Source of the DNA: JAPSGM01 sp036556985
Lineage (GTDB): Bacteria > Chloroflexota > Limnocylindria > QHBO01
DNA length: 32,235 bases
Assembly: GCA_036556985.1 (NCBI GenBank)
Contig: DATBIK010000016.1
Location: 1 to 32,235 of the forward strand
Direction of reading: 5' to 3'
In this document: piece after piece, positions 1-7,999 of the stretch
Numbering within the stretch: position 1 is the first letter of the stretch
Layout of the letters: every line of letters starts with the position of its first letter
The notes under the pieces: model-generated
Seen by the model: the letters and a program-made list of their open reading frames with translations, nothing else
Told to the model about the DNA's origin: nothing
Database searches by the model: none
Position numbers and translations under genes: made by a program

Positions 1-41
1 TTCACGGTTGTCGAGCGCCGTCCATTCGGCGCACGATTGAC

Positions 42-47
42 CATACT
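42..47 (+). promoter_or_regulatory. possible -10 hexamer upstream of the GT39 gene
   Basis: CATACT resembles the TANNNT-like hexamers found upstream of other genes in this window (the same hexamer precedes ppa). Four bases later an ATG (52) opens a seven-residue reading frame ending in TGA at 73-75, which may be chance. There is no convincing -35 element. If real, transcription would begin near 53-55 and give a leader of about 45 nt before the GT39 start. Confidence 0.3.
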
Positions 48-99
48 GCTCATGACGCGACCGTCGGCCGGCTGAGGCCGAACCACAGGGGTGGAATCG

Positions 100-1638
100 A
101 TGTCGACCGAGACGACAGCCGTTCCCGAAACCGAAGCAACCGCCCCGGCGCGGCATCCCGCCGCGGACCGGCGCGGTTGGCGCCTGCCGGCGCTGGCCGT
201 GCCGGCTCTCACGCGCATCGAGTGGGCCGGCGTGCTGCTGCCGATGCTCGGGCTCGCGATCCTGGCGCTCCGGGACCTCGGCGCACCGAGCCTGTGGCGC
301 GACGAGGTGTCGAGCGTGATCTTCGCCAAGGGCTCGCTCGGCGACCTGCTCACGATCATCGGTCGCGACCGCGCCGAGGTGGGGCTGGTGAACATGGCGA
401 CGTACTACCTCATCCTCCACTTCTGGCTCATCGTGGGCGAGACGGAGGCACGCATCCGGTTCCTTTCGGTCATCTTCGGCGTCCTCAGCGTGGTGCCCGT
501 CTACTTCGTCGCCCGACGCCTGGGAGGCTGGGTGGCGGGTGTGCTGGCGGCGTCGATCTTCGTGCTGATCCCCTACGTCATTCACTACAGCCAGGAGGCG
601 CGCGGCTATTCGCTCGCGATGCTCATGGCGGGCGGCATGACCTGGCTGCTGCTCATCGGCCTCGACCGGCGCGAGCGGGTGTGGCCGTGGCTCGCCTACG
701 GCGTGATCGGCGCGCTGGGGCTGTACGTCCACTTCTTCATGGCGCTCGTCGTCGCCGCACACGGGCTGTGGGCGCTGGCGACGCGGCAGATCCCGCCCCT
801 GCGCAGCGCCGCCGCCGCGGTGATTCCCCTGGCCCTGGCCGCCGCGCCCATCCCGTTCGTCATCGCCGAGTTCGGCAGCGAGCACGGGTGGATCCCGGAG
901 CTGACCATCGCGCGGGCCTACGTCGGACTCGAGAAGCTGATCGGCGGCGGCGCGGTGATCCTGGCCATGACGGCCCTGCTGGCCATCGGCGCCTACGCCT
1001 GGCGCCGCGACCGCCGCTTCTGGCTGATCGTCGCCTCGCTGCTGATCCCCCTCGTGGGGGCCATGGCGATCTCGGTCGTGAAGCCGATGTTCATCCCGCG
1101 CTACCTCATCATGGTCCTTCCCGCCCTGGCCGTGGCCGCCGGGCTCGCGATCGTCGCGATCCGGCCGATCCTCATCCGCTCCGCGGTCGCGATCGTCGTG
1201 ATCGGCATCCTGCTCGTCGGCCTGCCGTCGGCGTACTTCAGCACCACGAACATCAACTGGCGCGCCGCCGGTCGCTGGATGGCCGAGGAGGTGCAGCCCG
1301 GCGACCACGTCATCATGGTCTCCTGGAAGGACTCCCCGCTCGAGTACTACTTCCTGCGCTTCGACCCGCCCGCCATCCCCACCCGCCTCCTGGAACGTGA
1401 GGTGCCGGCCGCGGACCCCGACGCGCGGATCTGGCTCGCGCTCATGGGCGTGAGCCCGCGGGAGGCAGGCGACGAGCTCGAGCAGTTCCTCGGCAGCTAC
1501 CGGGTCGCGGAGGCTCGCCGCTACGGTCCGCGCGCCGAGCTGTTCCTGCTCGAGCCGCTGTCCGGGACCGCCGCAGCCGCCGGCACCGCATCCTTGCTAC
1601 CATCCGCCGGTCCCAGCCACGGCCAGGAGGGCCGATGA
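100..1638 (+). CDS. GT39-like membrane glycosyltransferase (ArnT/PMT superfamily)
   Basis: This is a predicted integral membrane glycosyltransferase of about 512 residues. A cytoplasmic N-terminus of roughly 40 residues is followed by about ten or more hydrophobic segments. The first external loop carries Trp-Arg-Asp-Glu (RDE near residues 67-69), the acidic catalytic motif position of GT39/PMT enzymes. A second family-like motif, SQEARGYSL, lies near residue 165. Such enzymes move a sugar from a polyprenyl-phosphate donor to an acceptor on the outer face of the membrane. I chose ATG at 100 because AGGGGTGG (87-94) is a well-spaced ribosome binding site; the in-frame GTG at 91 is badly placed. 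The stop overlaps the next gene as ATGA, so the two are probably translationally coupled. Donor and acceptor cannot be read from the sequence. Confidence 0.85.
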   Translation: MSTETTAVPETEATAPARHPAADRRGWRLPALAVPALTRIEWAGVLLPMLGLAILALRDLGAPSLWRDEVSSVIFAKGSLGDLLTIIGRDRAEVGLVNMATYYLILHFWLIVGETEARIRFLSVIFGVLSVVPVYFVARRLGGWVAGVLAASIFVLIPYVIHYSQEARGYSLAMLMAGGMTWLLLIGLDRRERVWPWLAYGVIGALGLYVHFFMALVVAAHGLWALATRQIPPLRSAAAAVIPLALAAAPIPFVIAEFGSEHGWIPELTIARAYVGLEKLIGGGAVILAMTALLAIGAYAWRRDRRFWLIVASLLIPLVGAMAISVVKPMFIPRYLIMVLPALAVAAGLAIVAIRPILIRSAVAIVVIGILLVGLPSAYFSTTNINWRAAGRWMAEEVQPGDHVIMVSWKDSPLEYYFLRFDPPAIPTRLLEREVPAADPDARIWLALMGVSPREAGDELEQFLGSYRVAEARRYGPRAELFLLEPLSGTAAAAGTASLLPSAGPSHGQEGR

Positions 1639-3224
1639 CCGCCGATACCCCGGGGCCGCGCGCGCCCCAGCAACGCCGCGAGCCCGCCGCCCGCGCACTG
1701 CTGCGCTCCCTGCTCCGGCCGTCGCGCTTCGCCGTCGTGGGCGTGATCGGCATCGCGGTGAACGCCGCAGCGCTCGTCGTCTTCACCGAGTGGCTCGGCA
1801 TCCACTACGCGGTGTCCGCGGTCCTAGCCTCCCAGGTCTCGACGCTCAACAATTTCGTTCTCACCGAGCTGTGGGTGTTCCGGAGCCGCACGGCGCGCCG
1901 CCACCTGTTGATCCGCTACCTGGCCTTCAACGCGCTGAACATGGCGACGCTCGTGATCCGCGTCCCGGTGATCATCGGCCTCACCGAGATGGCCGGGGTG
2001 CACTACCTGCTGTCCAACCTCGCCGCCATCGGCCTCACCTTCGGCGTGCGCTACTTCATCGCCGACAACTGGATCTGGGCCGGGCGGGACGACCGCGACC
2101 AGACTGCGGTGCGCCACTGGTTCCACTACGACGTCCACGGCCTGGTGCGCATCCGCTCGCGCTTCGCGCTCCCCGAGCTGGCCGCGTTCAACGTCGCCGA
2201 GCCGGTCCGCGCCGACATCGTCATCCACCGGCGCTTCGGCCTCGGCGGCTGGCCGCGCCTGCGCATCGACACCGGGTCGGACGGGAACGTCATCCGCTAT
2301 CGCGAGCAGCTCGGCGCGCTGGGCGTCGCCTTCGACGTGGCGCTCGAGCCACAGGTCGTCATCCACGCCAACTGGCTGCTGGCCTGGTCGCACCACGTCC
2401 TGTACACGAACCTCGTCGAGCCGATCCTCCGCTTCCTGCTGGTGAGCCGCGACAGCGTCCTCCTGCATGCCGCGTCCGTCGCCACCGAGCGCGGAGCCGT
2501 GCTCATGTCGGCCCAGACCGACACCGGCAAGACGAGCACGCTCCTGCGCCTGCTCATGCGACATCCGTGGGGCTTCATCGGCGACGACATGGCGATCGTG
2601 CGGCCCGACGGCCGCGTCCTCTCCTTCCCGAAGCCGATGACGCTGTCGTCGCACACGATGAGCGCGGTCAGCGACGCGGCCCTCCCGTTCGCCGACCGCT
2701 TCATGCTCGGCATCCGGAGCCGGGTGCACTCCAAGCAGGGCCGATCGATCGGCCACGCGCTCGGGAGGTTGCCGGTCCCGATCGTGAGCATCAACGCCGT
2801 GGTCCAGCTGCTCGTGCCGCCGCCGAAGTACCACGTCTCCTCCCTGGTGGAGTGCGAGATGGCCGACGAGGCGCCGCTCCACGCCGCCATCCTCATGTCA
2901 CGCGGGGAGCCCTTTCGCGAGGAGGTCGAGGTCGACCCGGCGCTCGACACGCTGCTCGCCAACACGGAGGACGCGTACACCTTCCCGCCCTTCGGCGCGT
3001 TCTCCCCGTACCTGCGCTTCAACGGCATGGACCTGGCCGCCCTGCGGGCGCGTGAGCGGGAGCTGCTGCGCAGCGCGATCGTCGGGGCGCGGCGGATCCG
3101 GCTGCAGGTCCCCGGTCACTCCTGGTCCGAGGTGATCCCCGCGCTCCTCGCTGCCCCCACCGAGGCTGCCTCGCCGTCGAACGTCGGGGCGCGGACGGCA
3201 AGCGTGGAGTCGGCCGCCGGCTGA
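1635..3224 (+). CDS. GtrA domain fused to HPr-kinase-like P-loop domain
   Basis: The protein has 529 residues and two parts. Residues about 30-150 form four hydrophobic segments with the GtrA/DPMS-like pattern (for example LNNFVLTELWVF), a family linked to flipping polyprenyl-phosphate sugars. Residues about 265-450 look like the P-loop/PEPCK-type fold of HPr kinase: a His at 278 (VLLHAAS), a Walker A-like AQTDTGKT at 293-300 whose first Gly is Ala, and GDDMAIV at 316-322. The middle part (150-265) is unassigned. The start follows AGGAGG by 5 nt and overlaps the GT39 stop as ATGA. That pairing fits GtrA supplying the lipid-linked sugar used by GT39. What the P-loop part phosphorylates or binds is unknown. 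The 3' end overlaps the convergent GT87 gene by 109 bp. Confidence 0.75.
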   Translation: MTADTPGPRAPQQRREPAARALLRSLLRPSRFAVVGVIGIAVNAAALVVFTEWLGIHYAVSAVLASQVSTLNNFVLTELWVFRSRTARRHLLIRYLAFNALNMATLVIRVPVIIGLTEMAGVHYLLSNLAAIGLTFGVRYFIADNWIWAGRDDRDQTAVRHWFHYDVHGLVRIRSRFALPELAAFNVAEPVRADIVIHRRFGLGGWPRLRIDTGSDGNVIRYREQLGALGVAFDVALEPQVVIHANWLLAWSHHVLYTNLVEPILRFLLVSRDSVLLHAASVATERGAVLMSAQTDTGKTSTLLRLLMRHPWGFIGDDMAIVRPDGRVLSFPKPMTLSSHTMSAVSDAALPFADRFMLGIRSRVHSKQGRSIGHALGRLPVPIVSINAVVQLLVPPPKYHVSSLVECEMADEAPLHAAILMSRGEPFREEVEVDPALDTLLANTEDAYTFPPFGAFSPYLRFNGMDLAALRARERELLRSAIVGARRIRLQVPGHSWSEVIPALLAAPTEAASPSNVGARTASVESAAG

Positions 3225-4060
3225 CCCCGGTCGCGTCCTGCCGGGCCGAGGAGGGCGGCGACGCCGCCCGGATCGAGCAGCCGCCAGCTGGCGAGCAGGA
3301 TGCAGAAGCTCGAGAGCCACACCGACGGCATGCCGAGCACGGCAGCGATGGGAACGGCCCAGGCCCAGCCACGCCAACCGGCGACCACTGCCACCCCGAG
3401 GGCCACCGGGAGCCGGATCACGAGCGGGACGGGCAGCTGGTCGTTCTGATGCGGCGGCTGGCCGGCGGCCGAGCGCAGCAGCTCGAGCCAGTCGAGCCAG
3501 AGTCCCGGCGCGATGAGCACGCCGATGCCGACGATGCCCGCCGTGACGCCTACGGCGACCGCCAGTGCCCGCCACTGCCGAGCGCCGAGGTGGTATCCGA
3601 TCGCCACGCCGGGCGTCACCTTGGTGAGGAGCACCGCGGACCAGGCGGCGGGATGGCGCACGCCCATCGCCACTGCCACCGCCAGGAAGAGATGGATGTT
3701 GCCGCTCTCGAGATCGCGGACGACCGGCACGAGGAAGACCGCCAGCACCGCCGCCATCGGGACGCCGACCAGCCACGCCAGCGCTGCCAGCTGGGCGGAG
3801 ACCCACAGGACCGCGAAGAGCTGGAACGGGATGTGGCCGAACGGCCACAGCAGCGCGCCCGCGGCCGGTGAGTACACGAAGGCGCCCGACTGGTGCCACG
3901 GGATCTCGTACAGGCCGCCATGCCACGCCCGATGAAAGCCAACGAGGTCCCCGCCGTCGCCCGTGGTGGTCTGCAGGTATGCCACCGACGCGAGGACGAT
4001 GACGCCGGCCAGCTGCGCGATCACGCCGGTTCGCGCCCACATCGGTCCGCCCCGGCTCAT
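3116..4060 (-). CDS. GT87-like (DUF2029) membrane glycosyltransferase
   Basis: About 314 residues, mostly hydrophobic, with roughly eight membrane segments. The segment around FVYSPAAGALLWPFGHIPF resembles the (Y/F)xYxPxxxxLxxP loop of GT87/DUF2029 polyprenyl-phosphate mannosyltransferases, and RDLESGNIHLFLA resembles their conserved (E/R)xGNxN/H segment. It is somewhat shorter than usual for the family. ATG 4060 was chosen because AGGA overlapping the upstream stop lies a few bases before it, only 10 nt after the sulfotransferase stop; reading further upstream would run through that gene. It is the last gene of the long minus-strand block. The C-terminal tail of about 40 residues is hydrophilic and lies in the 109-bp overlap with the convergent GtrA-fusion gene, so it may be a recent extension. 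Confidence 0.75.
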   Translation of the reverse strand: MSRGGPMWARTGVIAQLAGVIVLASVAYLQTTTGDGGDLVGFHRAWHGGLYEIPWHQSGAFVYSPAAGALLWPFGHIPFQLFAVLWVSAQLAALAWLVGVPMAAVLAVFLVPVVRDLESGNIHLFLAVAVAMGVRHPAAWSAVLLTKVTPGVAIGYHLGARQWRALAVAVGVTAGIVGIGVLIAPGLWLDWLELLRSAAGQPPHQNDQLPVPLVIRLPVALGVAVVAGWRGWAWAVPIAAVLGMPSVWLSSFCILLASWRLLDPGGVAALLGPAGRDRGQPAADSTLAVRAPTFDGEAASVGAARSAGITSDQE

Positions 4061-4070
4061 CGACTCGTCC

Positions 4071-4967
4071 TCAGGCCAGCCAGGCGGAGAGGTCGCGGTC
4101 GAGGATCCGGGCCAGCTGCTCGATGTCCGAGCTGAACTCCTCGGTGAGCCGTCGTCGCACGGCCGGGTCGAGCCGTTCGCGCACGAGGACGCGGCGGTCC
4201 GCCGCCTCGCGTGCCCGCTCGCGCAGGCTCCGCGGTGTCGCGGCGGCCACCAGGCGACGCAGCGGGCTGCTCCGGCTGAGGAGGGCGCCCCGCCAGCCAC
4301 GGCGCGGGACGCCGCCACGGTTCGGACGGGCGGACAGGTCGGGCGCGAACATGGTGTCGACGCCGAGGAACCCGTACGTGCGGCCCAGGACCGCCAGCGG
4401 GTCTGCCACGAGCTCGTCGTAGAGGTGCACGAGCAGCTGGCCGCGCGGGAAACGGTCGACGTAGCGCTGCAGCTGCACCCCGTAGAAGCCCATCTCCCGG
4501 TACCGCCACAGGAATCCCCACCCGTCCGCGATGCGCGCCGCCTCGAGGTCGAGCGCCGTACCGAAGTCCGGCGCGGGCTCCCGACCCTGCCGCTTCAGGT
4601 GGAGGTAGCTCGAGAACGCGCGATCGGCCGGGTGCCGCAGGACCGCCACGAGGCGCGCCTCCGGCAGCCGAGCCCGGATGCGCTCCGAGGCCTCGGGCAC
4701 GTACAGGTACAGGTTCGATGCCTCGCCCACGGCGCGCGCATCAGGCCCCGCCGCCGCGAAGAGCGCTTCGTAGGCATCCCAGGTGGTGATCGCGCGGCCG
4801 ATGGTCGCCCCCGGGCCGGCGAACCGCGGGACGGCACCCTCCTCGAACGCGAAGTACTGCGGTTCCTTGACCGCCGGCATGAAGACCTGCGGGTGCTGGC
4901 GCAGGAACGACCAGAGCGCGGTCGTGCCCGACTTCGCCGCGCCGATGACGAGGAAGTCCGGCTTCAT
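4071..4967 (-). CDS. PAPS-dependent sulfotransferase (Sulfotransfer_1 type)
   Basis: A 298-residue soluble sulfotransferase that would transfer sulfate from PAPS to a hydroxyl or amino group, probably on a glycan given its neighbours. The 5'-phosphosulfate loop is FLVIGAAKSGTTALWSFL with Lys12. The 3'-phosphate motif is VLRHPADRAFSSYLH, with Arg111 and Ser119 at the canonical Arg+8 spacing. Of the block's sulfotransferases this one is closest to the typical NDST-like bacterial form. The ATG at 4967 overlaps the upstream GT4 stop as ATGA, and GAGGT sits about 10 nt upstream. The next gene starts 10 nt after its stop, so it belongs to the polycistronic block. The acceptor is unknown. Confidence 0.9.
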   Translation of the reverse strand: MKPDFLVIGAAKSGTTALWSFLRQHPQVFMPAVKEPQYFAFEEGAVPRFAGPGATIGRAITTWDAYEALFAAAGPDARAVGEASNLYLYVPEASERIRARLPEARLVAVLRHPADRAFSSYLHLKRQGREPAPDFGTALDLEAARIADGWGFLWRYREMGFYGVQLQRYVDRFPRGQLLVHLYDELVADPLAVLGRTYGFLGVDTMFAPDLSARPNRGGVPRRGWRGALLSRSSPLRRLVAAATPRSLRERAREAADRRVLVRERLDPAVRRRLTEEFSSDIEQLARILDRDLSAWLA

Positions 4968-6121
4968 CGGCGCGCGACCTCGGCGAGCAGCGCCGCATAC
5001 CGGCGCAGGGCCTCGTCCGGCGCGAAGCGCTCCGAGCGCGCCGCGGCGCCGGCGCGGAGGGTGGCGGCGAGGCCCGGATCGTCGAGGACCCGACCGATGG
5101 CGGCCGCCAGCGCCTCCGCGTCGCGGGGCGGCACGAGCAGGCCGGTCTCGCCGTCCACCACGATCTCGTTCGGCCCGAACTCGCAATCGGTGGCCACGAT
5201 GGCCGCGCCGACGCGGGAGGCCTCGACGAGGACGAAGCCCAGCGTCTCCCAGTCCGACGCGAGGACGAACGCGGCGGCGTCGCGCATGTACGGGAACGGG
5301 TTGGGGACGTAGCCGAGGAACTCGACGGCATCGCGCAGGCCGAGCTCGTCGCGCAGCCGTTCGAGCGCCGGCCGCTCGTCACCCTCGCCGAGGACGAGCA
5401 GCCGGGCCGGCCGGCCCCGGCGCACGATGGCGAGGGCGCGCAGCAGGTTCGGATACGCCTTCTGCGCCGCCAGGCGTCCGACCGCCACCAGCGTCGGGTC
5501 GGCGGAGCGCAGCCACGGGTGCGGTCGTTCGTCGGCCGCGGCCATGGCATCCAGCTCCGGATCGAACGGGTTGTAGATGGTCGTGACGAGCCCGGGGTGG
5601 AGCCCCACGTCATCGAGCAGGGCGCCGCGCAGTCCCTCGGATACGGCCACGACCGATGCCGCATGCGGGTACAGGCGCCGCGCGAGGGCCAGCTGCGCCC
5701 GCTTTCCGCGGGTCGCCCGCAGCGCGTCCGGCGTCACGTGCTCGGTGGCGACCACCGGGGGTGCCGCTCCGCGCAGTAGCACGCTCGCCGCGAGGAGCAG
5801 AAGGTTCGGGTAGGTCATGAAGCCCACGGCCACGTCGGGCCGCCGACGTCGCACGAGCGCCGCCAGTCGCGGGACGAGGCGGACGGCGTCGAGGCGGCTC
5901 TGCTTCTCGAGCGAGATCAGCGGGATACGGTCCGGCAGCGACGCGCGCACTTCCGCGTTCTCGTCGCGCCGATGAAGGACGACCACCTCCACGGCGAAGC
6001 GATCGGGATCGAGCCCCCGGGCGAGGATGCTGGCCAGGCGCTCCATCCCCCCACCCCGGATCGAGGGAAGCAGGAAGAGCACCCGGAGGGGACGGCCGGG
6101 CGTGTCGGTGGGGGCGCTCAT
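4964..6121 (-). CDS. glycosyltransferase family 4
   Basis: A 385-residue GT-B fold enzyme of the GT4 family. The N-terminal domain opens with RVLFLLPSIRGGGMERLASIL, the glycine-rich acceptor-side loop. The C-terminal domain has LVAVGRLAAQKAYPNLLRA, then LGEGDERPALERL, and the nucleotide-sugar site region ASDWETLGFVLVEA, where the Glu pair of the EX7E motif would fall. It should add one sugar to a lipid-linked oligosaccharide on the cytoplasmic face. Both ends overlap neighbouring sulfotransferase genes as ATGA, which ties sugar addition and sulfation into one transcript. The donor sugar cannot be assigned. Confidence 0.9.
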   Translation of the reverse strand: MSAPTDTPGRPLRVLFLLPSIRGGGMERLASILARGLDPDRFAVEVVVLHRRDENAEVRASLPDRIPLISLEKQSRLDAVRLVPRLAALVRRRRPDVAVGFMTYPNLLLLAASVLLRGAAPPVVATEHVTPDALRATRGKRAQLALARRLYPHAASVVAVSEGLRGALLDDVGLHPGLVTTIYNPFDPELDAMAAADERPHPWLRSADPTLVAVGRLAAQKAYPNLLRALAIVRRGRPARLLVLGEGDERPALERLRDELGLRDAVEFLGYVPNPFPYMRDAAAFVLASDWETLGFVLVEASRVGAAIVATDCEFGPNEIVVDGETGLLVPPRDAEALAAAIGRVLDDPGLAATLRAGAAARSERFAPDEALRRYAALLAEVARR

Positions 6122-7038
6122 GGCGCTGCGTCCGCCTCGCGCCAGTCCGCCAGGGAACGGCCGAGCAGCTCCTCCAGGGCCGACACCTCCCCGCGCAGCT
6201 CGTCGCGCAGCGCGGAACGCAGTTCGGCTGAGACGCGCGGACGCTCGGTGGTCCGGACGTTCATCCCCGTCACACGCCGATAGGCCGCGCGCCGCGCGCC
6301 GGCCGGCACCACCGCGCGCACCGCCGCACGGAGCGCTGGGGGCGGGGACGCGAGCACGCGGCGGAGGAGGGCGGATCGGCTGCGTTTGTTCGGGTTGCGA
6401 TGTGGGAAGCGGTGGCCATCGACCGGCCGCAGCCCGAGGAAGGCCAGCACGCGATGGGCGGCGGCCTCGGCATCGGCGACGAAGTCGTCGAGCAGGGCAA
6501 CGTGTACCTGGTCGCGCCCGAACGCATCGAAGTAGCGCGCCAGCTGTTCGGCGTAGCGCACCGTGCGCCGGTAGCAGAGGCCCGCCGGAAAGTGCGCCTC
6601 GTCGGGGATGCGGGTGCCGGCGCATCGGTCCGGCTCGGCGGCGAGCGCCGCCGCGAAGTCGTCGATGTCCTCGTTCCCGTCGAAGACGAACTCGCTGTGC
6701 AAAGCCTCCAGCGCGGCGACGGGGTCGCGCAGCATGACGACGATGCGGGCATCGGGTCGGACCTCGGCGATCTCGCGCGCCGCGGTCTGCGAGAAGAGGT
6801 ACCAGACGTAGGCGTTCCCCCAGGTCCGGTCGGCCGGGGCGTCCGCGTAATGGGCCAGGAACTCGGCGGCCGTGAACGTTCGCCGGCGGCGGACCTCGAG
6901 GTCGGCGCCGAAGTAGCGCAGCTCCTTGCGATCCGGCACGTAGATGCCGGGATGCCCGGCCAGGTACTCGTAGAGCGAGGTCGTGCCGGCCTTGGGCGCT
7001 CCGACGATGTAGAACTCCGGCCAGCGCGGCTCGGTCAC
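6118..7038 (-). CDS. sulfotransferase, paralogue with displaced 3'-PAPS motif
   Basis: This 306-residue protein has a clear 5'-PAPS loop (FYIVGAPKAGTTSLYEYL, Lys16). The 3'-phosphate motif is VMLRDPVAALEALHSEF. Arg104 is present, but the usual Ser at Arg+8 is Ala112, with a His-Ser pair just after (114-115). It shares the region NEDIDDFAAALAAEPDR with the sulfotransferases at 7035-7949 and 11652-12584, so the three look like duplicates. The GTG start at 7038 overlaps the previous stop as GTGA and has GGAAGG 5-6 nt upstream. It is likely to sulfate a glycan; specificity is unknown. Confidence 0.88.
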   Translation of the reverse strand: MTEPRWPEFYIVGAPKAGTTSLYEYLAGHPGIYVPDRKELRYFGADLEVRRRRTFTAAEFLAHYADAPADRTWGNAYVWYLFSQTAAREIAEVRPDARIVVMLRDPVAALEALHSEFVFDGNEDIDDFAAALAAEPDRCAGTRIPDEAHFPAGLCYRRTVRYAEQLARYFDAFGRDQVHVALLDDFVADAEAAAHRVLAFLGLRPVDGHRFPHRNPNKRSRSALLRRVLASPPPALRAAVRAVVPAGARRAAYRRVTGMNVRTTERPRVSAELRSALRDELRGEVSALEELLGRSLADWREADAAP

Positions 7039-7949
7039 GTCGCCTTCCAGGCCGACAGGTCGCGGCCGAGCAGCCGTTCCAGCCGCTCCACCTCGGGAAC
7101 GAACTCGGCGACGAGCCGCGCCCGGAGCTCGGGGGCCATCGCCGCGCGCTCCCGGCGACGCGCGTTCAGGCGCTGCGCGCCGCGATAGATGCGCTTGCGG
7201 CTCGTGCGCGGGAGCACGCGCCGCGCGGCGCCGCGCAGCCAGCCGGGCGGCGATTGCAGAAGCCGCTGCACGACGCGCAGCCGCGGCACCTTGGCCGCGT
7301 TGATGATCTCCATGCGCGGCATGAAGGACGCGTCCACGGCGAGGAAGCGGAACGTGTCGCGTACCTGTGCAGCGGTGTCGGCCTGAAAGTCGTCGAAGAC
7401 GATGACGTGCACGTGGTCCCGGCCGAGCGCGTCGAAATAGCGCTCGAGCTGGCCGCTGAAGGTGGCCGCGTCGCGGTACAGCACCGCCCGCGGGTTGTTG
7501 ACGGCCGCGGGGATGCGACGCCCCTGGCGTCGGTCGGCCTCGGCCGCGACGGCCTCGGAGAAGTCGGGCAGGTCCTCGGCGCCGAGAAACACGAGCTCGG
7601 AGTGCATGGCGTGCATCATCTCGACCGGGTTGCGCAGCATCACGATGGCCTGCGCCCCCGGAGCGAAGGCAGCGATCTCCCGCGCGGCAAGTTCGGAGCG
7701 CAGGTAGCTCACCGATGCCTCGCCGATGCGCACCCCGTCGGGCGCCTTCGCGAACATGCGCAGGTACTCGGCCTCCGTCAGGCGCGGCGTGTTGCGCAGC
7801 GCGCGATCGGAACCGAAGTAGTTCAGCTCCTTCACGGCCGGCATGTAGATCTGTGGGTGCTGCCGCAGGTAGTCGTGGAGGGACGTCGTCCCCGCCTTCG
7901 GGGCGCCCACGATGAAGAAGTCCGGCCGCGGCGTGCGGGTCTGGCTCAC
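7035..7949 (-). CDS. sulfotransferase, paralogue with displaced 3'-PAPS motif
   Basis: A 304-residue sulfotransferase. The PAPS 5' loop is FFIVGAPKAGTTSLHDYL (Lys18) and the 3' motif is VMLRNPVEMMHAMHSEL, with Arg106, Ala114 at the Arg+8 position and His116-Ser117. The C-terminal half has RDHVHVIVFDDFQADT and a basic tail, as in its two paralogues in the block. GTG at 7949 is the only good start: there is no Shine-Dalgarno sequence, but a TACACT -10-like hexamer (7959-7964) sits 9 nt upstream, suggesting a leaderless internal transcript. The gene is separated from the upstream GT4 by 50 nt, unlike the tight overlaps downstream. It begins a coupled chain of five genes running down to 3116. Confidence 0.88.
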   Translation of the reverse strand: MSQTRTPRPDFFIVGAPKAGTTSLHDYLRQHPQIYMPAVKELNYFGSDRALRNTPRLTEAEYLRMFAKAPDGVRIGEASVSYLRSELAAREIAAFAPGAQAIVMLRNPVEMMHAMHSELVFLGAEDLPDFSEAVAAEADRRQGRRIPAAVNNPRAVLYRDAATFSGQLERYFDALGRDHVHVIVFDDFQADTAAQVRDTFRFLAVDASFMPRMEIINAAKVPRLRVVQRLLQSPPGWLRGAARRVLPRTSRKRIYRGAQRLNARRRERAAMAPELRARLVAEFVPEVERLERLLGRDLSAWKAT

Positions 7950-7958
7950 AGGCGTCCG

Positions 7959-7964
7959 AGTGTA
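7959..7964 (-). promoter_or_regulatory. -10 hexamer TACACT, internal promoter of the sulfotransferase block
   Basis: On the minus strand TACACT lies 9 nt before the GTG start at 7949 with no Shine-Dalgarno between. The 11-mer ACTACACTCGG that contains it also occurs, at the same distance from the start, before the flippase gene (14172). The 50-nt gap to the upstream GT4 makes an internal promoter plausible. No -35 consensus is seen. Confidence 0.5.
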
Positions 7965-7999
7965 GTGGACCGACCGGCGGCCGGCCCGCTGCAGGGCGG

